From positions 1-64,000 of the forward strand of contig NZ_JABBGE010000007.1 of the NCBI RefSeq assembly GCF_012927245.1: 64,000 bases of DNA. Direction: 5' to 3'. Origin of the DNA: Streptomyces sp. R302. Its GTDB lineage: Bacteria > Actinomycetota > Actinomycetes > Streptomycetales > Streptomycetaceae. The position numbers and the translations under genes were made by a program. Shown piece after piece: positions 61,723 to 64,000 of this stretch (position 1 is the first letter of the stretch; every line of letters begins with the position of its first letter). Below the pieces are notes generated by a model. That model had not been told where the DNA came from, ran no database searches, and saw nothing but the letters and a program-made list of their open reading frames with translations.

Positions 61723-62859
61723 TCAGCCCTTGACGCGGTTCTCGCCGTCCCGGGCCCGGTCGGCCATGTCCTTCCAGAAGGCGGCCGTCTCACCGGCCTC
61801 CGTGCGCTCCTTGGCCCAGTCGCCCTGACGGGCCTCGGCGGGTCCGGAGATCTTCTCCCAGAGGGCGTCGGCGCTCTGCTCGGCCAGCCTGGCGATGTTC
61901 TGCCAGCTCTCCGCCTGCGTCCGGGCCGCGTCCTCCTCGGTCAGCCACGCCTGCCGCGCTCGGTCCGCGTGACCGGCGACCGCCTGCCAGGCCGCCTCGG
62001 CCTCGGCACGCGCCTTCGCCGTGTCCGCCGAGGACGTCAACGCCTCCTCGGCGGCGACCGCCTGCGCGATCAGCTGCGACAGCAGGTGGTGGCGGCGCAC
62101 CTCGGCGTCCGCCACCCTCAGCCGGTACGCCTCCACGTCCAGTGCGGCGCCCGTCGCCCAGCCGTAGCCGAAGAACTCCGCGACGTCCGTGTCCGTGGAG
62201 CCGGGCCGCAGCGCCCACTGCGCCGCCACCCGCACCTGCTCCCCGGGGTCACCCTCCGAGAGGGCCCGTACGAAGGCGCGGTCCCGCTCGGCGATCTCCT
62301 GACGGTGTTCCACGTCAGCCGCCCGCGCGGCGCGGTCGCGCTGCTGCGCCTCGGCGTACCCGGTCCTCACGAACGCGGCCCGATCGGCGTCGGTGCCCTT
62401 CAGCGCCCGCTCGGCGGCCGACCGCACCGCGGGGGAGAAGCCCGCCGGATGCGTGCTCACCACCCGCTCGCAGAACGCCCGGTTGCGCGACCGGGCGTCA
62501 CGCAGGCGCCGCTTCGCCGCGTCGTAGCCGCCCTCGGGGGCCAGCCAGTCCGCGATCGCCGCGTCGCCGCGCCTACTGCGCAGCGCGTTCCACGCCGAGG
62601 TACGGATCTCCGCGGGCAGCCCCGACTTGGCCAGGCGCAGTACGCGCGCCCGTGCCTCTTCCGCGGCGGCGGCCGCCACCAGGGCCGGCTGACCGGCTCC
62701 CGCCGGTTCGGCCCCGGCCGGGTCGGCGGCCACCGCCGCGGCGTGCGCCCGGACGGCTGCCGGGTCGGCGAACACGCCGCCGGCGGCGAGCACGCCGACC
62801 ACCAGTCCGGACACGGCCCAACGCTGACGTCTCCCACCGTGACCGGCGGATCCTGTCAT
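61723..62859 (-). CDS. secreted ALF-repeat protein
   Basis: This 378-residue protein has a signal peptide (WAVSGLVVGVLAAGGVFADP), then ALF-type repeats (SPAVRSAAERALKGTDADRA, FVRTGYAEAQQRDRAARAAD, EQVRVAAQWALRPGSTDTDV) and a helical C-terminus (LLSQLIAQAVAAEEALTSSA). It lacks a C-terminal toxin domain. The ATG at 62859 has GGGGGAG upstream; the frame before it is shadow of the next gene. ALF repeats are short units of unknown function in secreted actinobacterial proteins. It is the middle member of three consecutive ALF genes. Confidence 0.75.
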   Translation of the reverse strand: MTGSAGHGGRRQRWAVSGLVVGVLAAGGVFADPAAVRAHAAAVAADPAGAEPAGAGQPALVAAAAAEEARARVLRLAKSGLPAEIRTSAWNALRSRRGDAAIADWLAPEGGYDAAKRRLRDARSRNRAFCERVVSTHPAGFSPAVRSAAERALKGTDADRAAFVRTGYAEAQQRDRAARAADVEHRQEIAERDRAFVRALSEGDPGEQVRVAAQWALRPGSTDTDVAEFFGYGWATGAALDVEAYRLRVADAEVRRHHLLSQLIAQAVAAEEALTSSADTAKARAEAEAAWQAVAGHADRARQAWLTEEDAARTQAESWQNIARLAEQSADALWEKISGPAEARQGDWAKERTEAGETAAFWKDMADRARDGENRVKG

Positions 62860-62891
62860 CACTCTCGCTCCCCCGTCGTCCGTCCCTCGGG

Positions 62892-64000
62892 TCAGGGCGC
62901 CAGCGGTGCGGAGACGCGCCAGATCGCCATGAGGACCGGCTTGGCTTCGCCCGGCTTGCCGCCGGGCAGGTCGAACGTCATCTTGGAGCGCGCGTAGACG
63001 GCCTTCGTCGTGGGCCCGAGCCAGTTCGTGGCCGTGCCGGCGGGCTGCGTGAAGAACATCCCGCCGAAACGCGCCGGCAGGGGGGCCTTGCGCGCACACC
63101 AGGTGGCGCTGTTCCGGAACGCGGTGCTGCGGTCGTCGGCGGCGACCTCCACGCGCAGGCCGTCCTTCTCCGCCTTGCCGCTCTTGAGGTAGTGGCCGGG
63201 CTTGCGCACGGACTCGAAGGAGTAGCAGCCGGGCCGGCTCGCGAGGGAGGGCACGACGACCCAGGTGGCGTCCTCGCGGTCGGCCAGGGAGCTCGCGGAG
63301 TTGATCGAGTCGGTGAGGACGACCTTCCCGCGGTCGGCGCTGGACTGGCGGGCGATGTCGCCGTTGCCGCGCACCTTCAGGGTCTGGCGCTTGAGCCGGT
63401 ACTGGGTGTCGGCCTTCAGGAAGTGGGTGACGGCTTCGTCGCTGCCGGCCAGCGCCTTCTTGGCGCCGGCGGCGAGGTGGGGGTTGACCCCGCTGTTCTC
63501 CGCCGCGGCCTGGATCTGCAGGGCCAGCTTGCGGTTCGCCGCCGCGAGCTGCTTGCGCCGGTTCTCGTCGTCGCGCTTGTAGGCGGCGTCGGCGCCGGTG
63601 TGGATGTACGCCTTCCACACGGCCGGGTCGGAGCTGAGGGTGGCGCGCTGCGCCTCGGCGTAGAGCTCGGAGCCCTTCAGGTCGGCGGGTGCCAGGCGCA
63701 GGAGCTCGCGGATGAAGTTGTCGTCGCTCAGCACGAGCATCGCCTGGGAGGGCGTGACGCGGAACAGGGCGGCGGCGCTCTTGCGGGCCGCCTCCTCCTT
63801 GCGGCGCTCGGCCTCCCGGCGGTTCTTCTCCTCCAGCTCCTTCAACTCGTTGGCCACATCGCGCTTGTGGGCCTCGCGGCCGCCGTTGACGATGAACTCG
63901 TGCCAGTCCGCCGCCTCGCCGAGCAGTGCCTGCAGTGCCGCGGCCCGCACTTCGGGACCGGAGGCGGTGTGCCGGGCGACGGCCCGGATGAAGTTGTCGT
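62892..64000 (-). CDS. secreted ALF-repeat protein with an AbfB-like C-terminal domain (partial)
   Basis: The N-terminus lies right of the window. The visible ~369 residues contain ALF repeats (RAAALQALLGEAADWHEFIV, LFRVTPSQAMLVLSDDNFIR, NPHLAAGAKKALAGSDEAVT). The C-terminal ~140-residue beta-trefoil-like domain (SLADREDATWVVVPSLASRP, SFESVRKPGHYLKSGKAEKD, STAFRNSATWCARKA) has the pattern of arabinose-binding AbfB modules. Such a domain would bind wall or plant polysaccharide. It is 32 bp before the next ALF gene and probably co-transcribed with it. Confidence 0.75.
   Translation of the reverse strand, partial: DNFIRAVARHTASGPEVRAAALQALLGEAADWHEFIVNGGREAHKRDVANELKELEEKNRREAERRKEEAARKSAAALFRVTPSQAMLVLSDDNFIRELLRLAPADLKGSELYAEAQRATLSSDPAVWKAYIHTGADAAYKRDDENRRKQLAAANRKLALQIQAAAENSGVNPHLAAGAKKALAGSDEAVTHFLKADTQYRLKRQTLKVRGNGDIARQSSADRGKVVLTDSINSASSLADREDATWVVVPSLASRPGCYSFESVRKPGHYLKSGKAEKDGLRVEVAADDRSTAFRNSATWCARKAPLPARFGGMFFTQPAGTATNWLGPTTKAVYARSKMTFDLPGGKPGEAKPVLMAIWRVSAPLAP

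Overview
The window reads as chromosome of a high-GC actinomycete, most likely a Streptomyces. It has very high GC, strong third-position G/C bias, frequent GTG starts behind AGGAG-type ribosome sites, a gluABCD-type amino-acid transporter relic, ALF-repeat secreted proteins, trypsin/STAND proteins and abundant insertion-sequence debris. The many frameshifted or truncated genes suggest a variable chromosomal arm or island.

Left part (1-10.3 kb): the tail of an IS5-like transposase, a small ankyrin-repeat protein, a small lipoprotein, and a decayed gene with a restriction-endonuclease-like N-terminal domain (2.6-4.05 kb). Next comes a two-gene conflict/defence-type operon: a Trypco2-like protein followed by a 1149-residue trypsin-STAND NTPase-TPR protein. 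A broken LuxR regulator and a family 2 glycosyltransferase follow.

Centre (10.5-33.7 kb): one minus-strand, tightly packed operon of about 23 kb that encodes a headless contractile injection system. In transcription order it holds an M8-like metalloprotease, an M4/M36-like metalloprotease, an unknown 253-residue protein, tail sheath, tail tube, two small proteins, and a 1411-residue protein in the tape-measure position that carries an AHH nuclease domain. Then come a Dit-like hub protein, a plug-like protein, a VgrG/gp27-gp5-like hub-spike, a PAAR-like tip, gp25, baseplate J, a large wedge protein with LamG and beta-propeller regions, an unknown protein and a Gly-rich repeat fibre. There are no head, packaging or lysis genes, and no AAA+ ATPase or recognised DUF4255 cap gene. 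The gene order resembles a myophage tail module more than the Afp/PVC order.

Right of it (34-43.9 kb): relics (a secreted nuclease with PKD and lamin-tail parts; a RiPP-like precursor with a frameshifted maturation dehydrogenase; a gluA-gluB deletion fusion) lie among intact metabolic genes: a methyltransferase, an S1 protein, an MFS exporter plus RutE-like nitroreductase divergent from a MarR regulator with a perfect palindromic operator, a VOC protein and a DHFR-like reductase.

IS-rich segment (44-52.3 kb): an orphan Imm1-like gene, an orphan type I-E-like CRISPR repeat, broken IS5- and ISL3-like transposases, and a 4.1-kb unit bounded by perfect 24-bp inverted repeats. That unit holds a split transposase, two membrane proteins, an IS110 transposase with one in-frame stop, and a DinB-like gene. 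A quinone oxidoreductase and further fragments follow.

Right end (52.5-64 kb): a TetR regulator divergent from a haloalkane dehalogenase-like enzyme with an operator between them, a PucR-type regulator, an adenylating-enzyme fragment, and a minus-strand cluster of ALF-repeat secreted proteins. The largest of these ends in a CdiA-like toxin domain and is followed by a likely immunity gene.
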